Assembly: GCA_965240325.2 (NCBI GenBank)
Contig: OZ251229.1
Coordinates: 868,001 to 932,000 of the forward strand
From: Rebecca billardiae RCC1528
Lineage: Eukaryota > Haptophyta
Direction: 5' to 3'
DNA length: 64,000 bases
Shown here: positions 63,903-64,000 of the stretch, one piece after another
Position numbering within the stretch: position 1 is the stretch's first letter
How the letters are laid out: the number at the start of each line of letters is the position of its first letter
Position numbers and translations under genes: made by a program
Notes under the pieces: model-generated
Databases searched by the model: none
What the model saw: the letters and a program-made list of their open reading frames with translations, nothing else
What the model was told of the DNA's origin: nothing

Positions 63903-64000
63903 ATGATGCCGAGCACGTCTCACGAGGTGCGCGCGGCGAGTGGCGTCTGGAGCGCGCGGCTGTGGTGGGCCCCGACGGCCGTCGACATCGCGTTCGTGCC
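63903..64000 (+). CDS. Possible gene start, truncated by window end
   Basis: An ATG at 63903 opens a frame (MMPSTSHEVRAASGVWSARL, then WWAPTAVDIAFV) that continues to the last base. The sharp rise in GC compared with the preceding 400 bp and protein-like composition suggest a first exon. Too short to identify. Confidence 0.35.
   Translation, partial: MMPSTSHEVRAASGVWSARLWWAPTAVDIAFV

Noticed and set aside
1-64000. tRNA and rRNA genes
   Set aside because: Reading for T-loop GGTTCGA-type words and cloverleaf partners gave no convincing candidate; a covariance-model search would be needed to exclude intron-containing tRNAs.

Overview
This window is nuclear DNA from a photosynthetic eukaryote, most likely a chlorophyll a/c alga and probably a haptophyte. 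The evidence is a fucoxanthin chlorophyll a/c-type light-harvesting gene (10067-10990), very GC-rich coding sequence, short GT-AG introns of about 80-230 nt whose donors nearly all read GTGCG or GTGTG, a plant-type phytol kinase, spliceosomal PRP6, a calcyphosin-like EF-hand protein and an EsV-1-7 repeat gene. No rRNA, tRNA, CRISPR or operon structure was seen. The genus cannot be named from sequence alone; a pelagophyte or another red-lineage alga is the main alternative.

Layout. 1-3192: open end of a minus-strand armadillo-like/IQ-motif protein. 4566-6556: a divergent pair, coiled-coil protein and GT25 glycosyltransferase. 6895-8640: repeat-rich degenerate unit. 8632-10990: a divergent pair, YdcZ-type transporter and light-harvesting protein. 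11379-18916: coiled-coil protein, AP2 transcription factor, an archaemetzincin-like protein without its catalytic residues, and a TIR-like/TPR protein. 18984-29519: an esterase, a Tim21/Coa1-like protein, an SLC6 transporter and a Cys-rich membrane protein, bracketed by two inverted copies of a 1.6-kb unit. 30281-32567: secreted RTX-like repeat protein. 33286-41222: a TPR-kelch-PRiA4-MYND fusion and an ABCF (GCN20-type) ATPase. 42679-45104: a 2.4-kb foldback transposon with a 9-bp target duplication, ending 115 bp before the phytol kinase ATG. 46376-48297: second, inverted copy of the 6.9-8.6 kb unit. 48631-58737: MBD-HMG protein, small coiled-coil protein, RNase H-like protein, calcyphosin-like protein, PRP6 and a small membrane protein. 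60520-63081: a tandem EsV-1-7 array broken by two frameshifting indels. A new frame begins at 63903.

Genes are commonly arranged as divergent pairs about 190-270 bp apart (5381/5570, 9858/10067, 49776/50029, 52425/52696, 58177/58391), which suggests shared bidirectional promoters. Spaces between gene clusters hold dispersed repeat families, called R1, R2 and R3 here, and microsatellites. Exon structures were worked out by hand from splice signals and frame continuity; none has transcript support.
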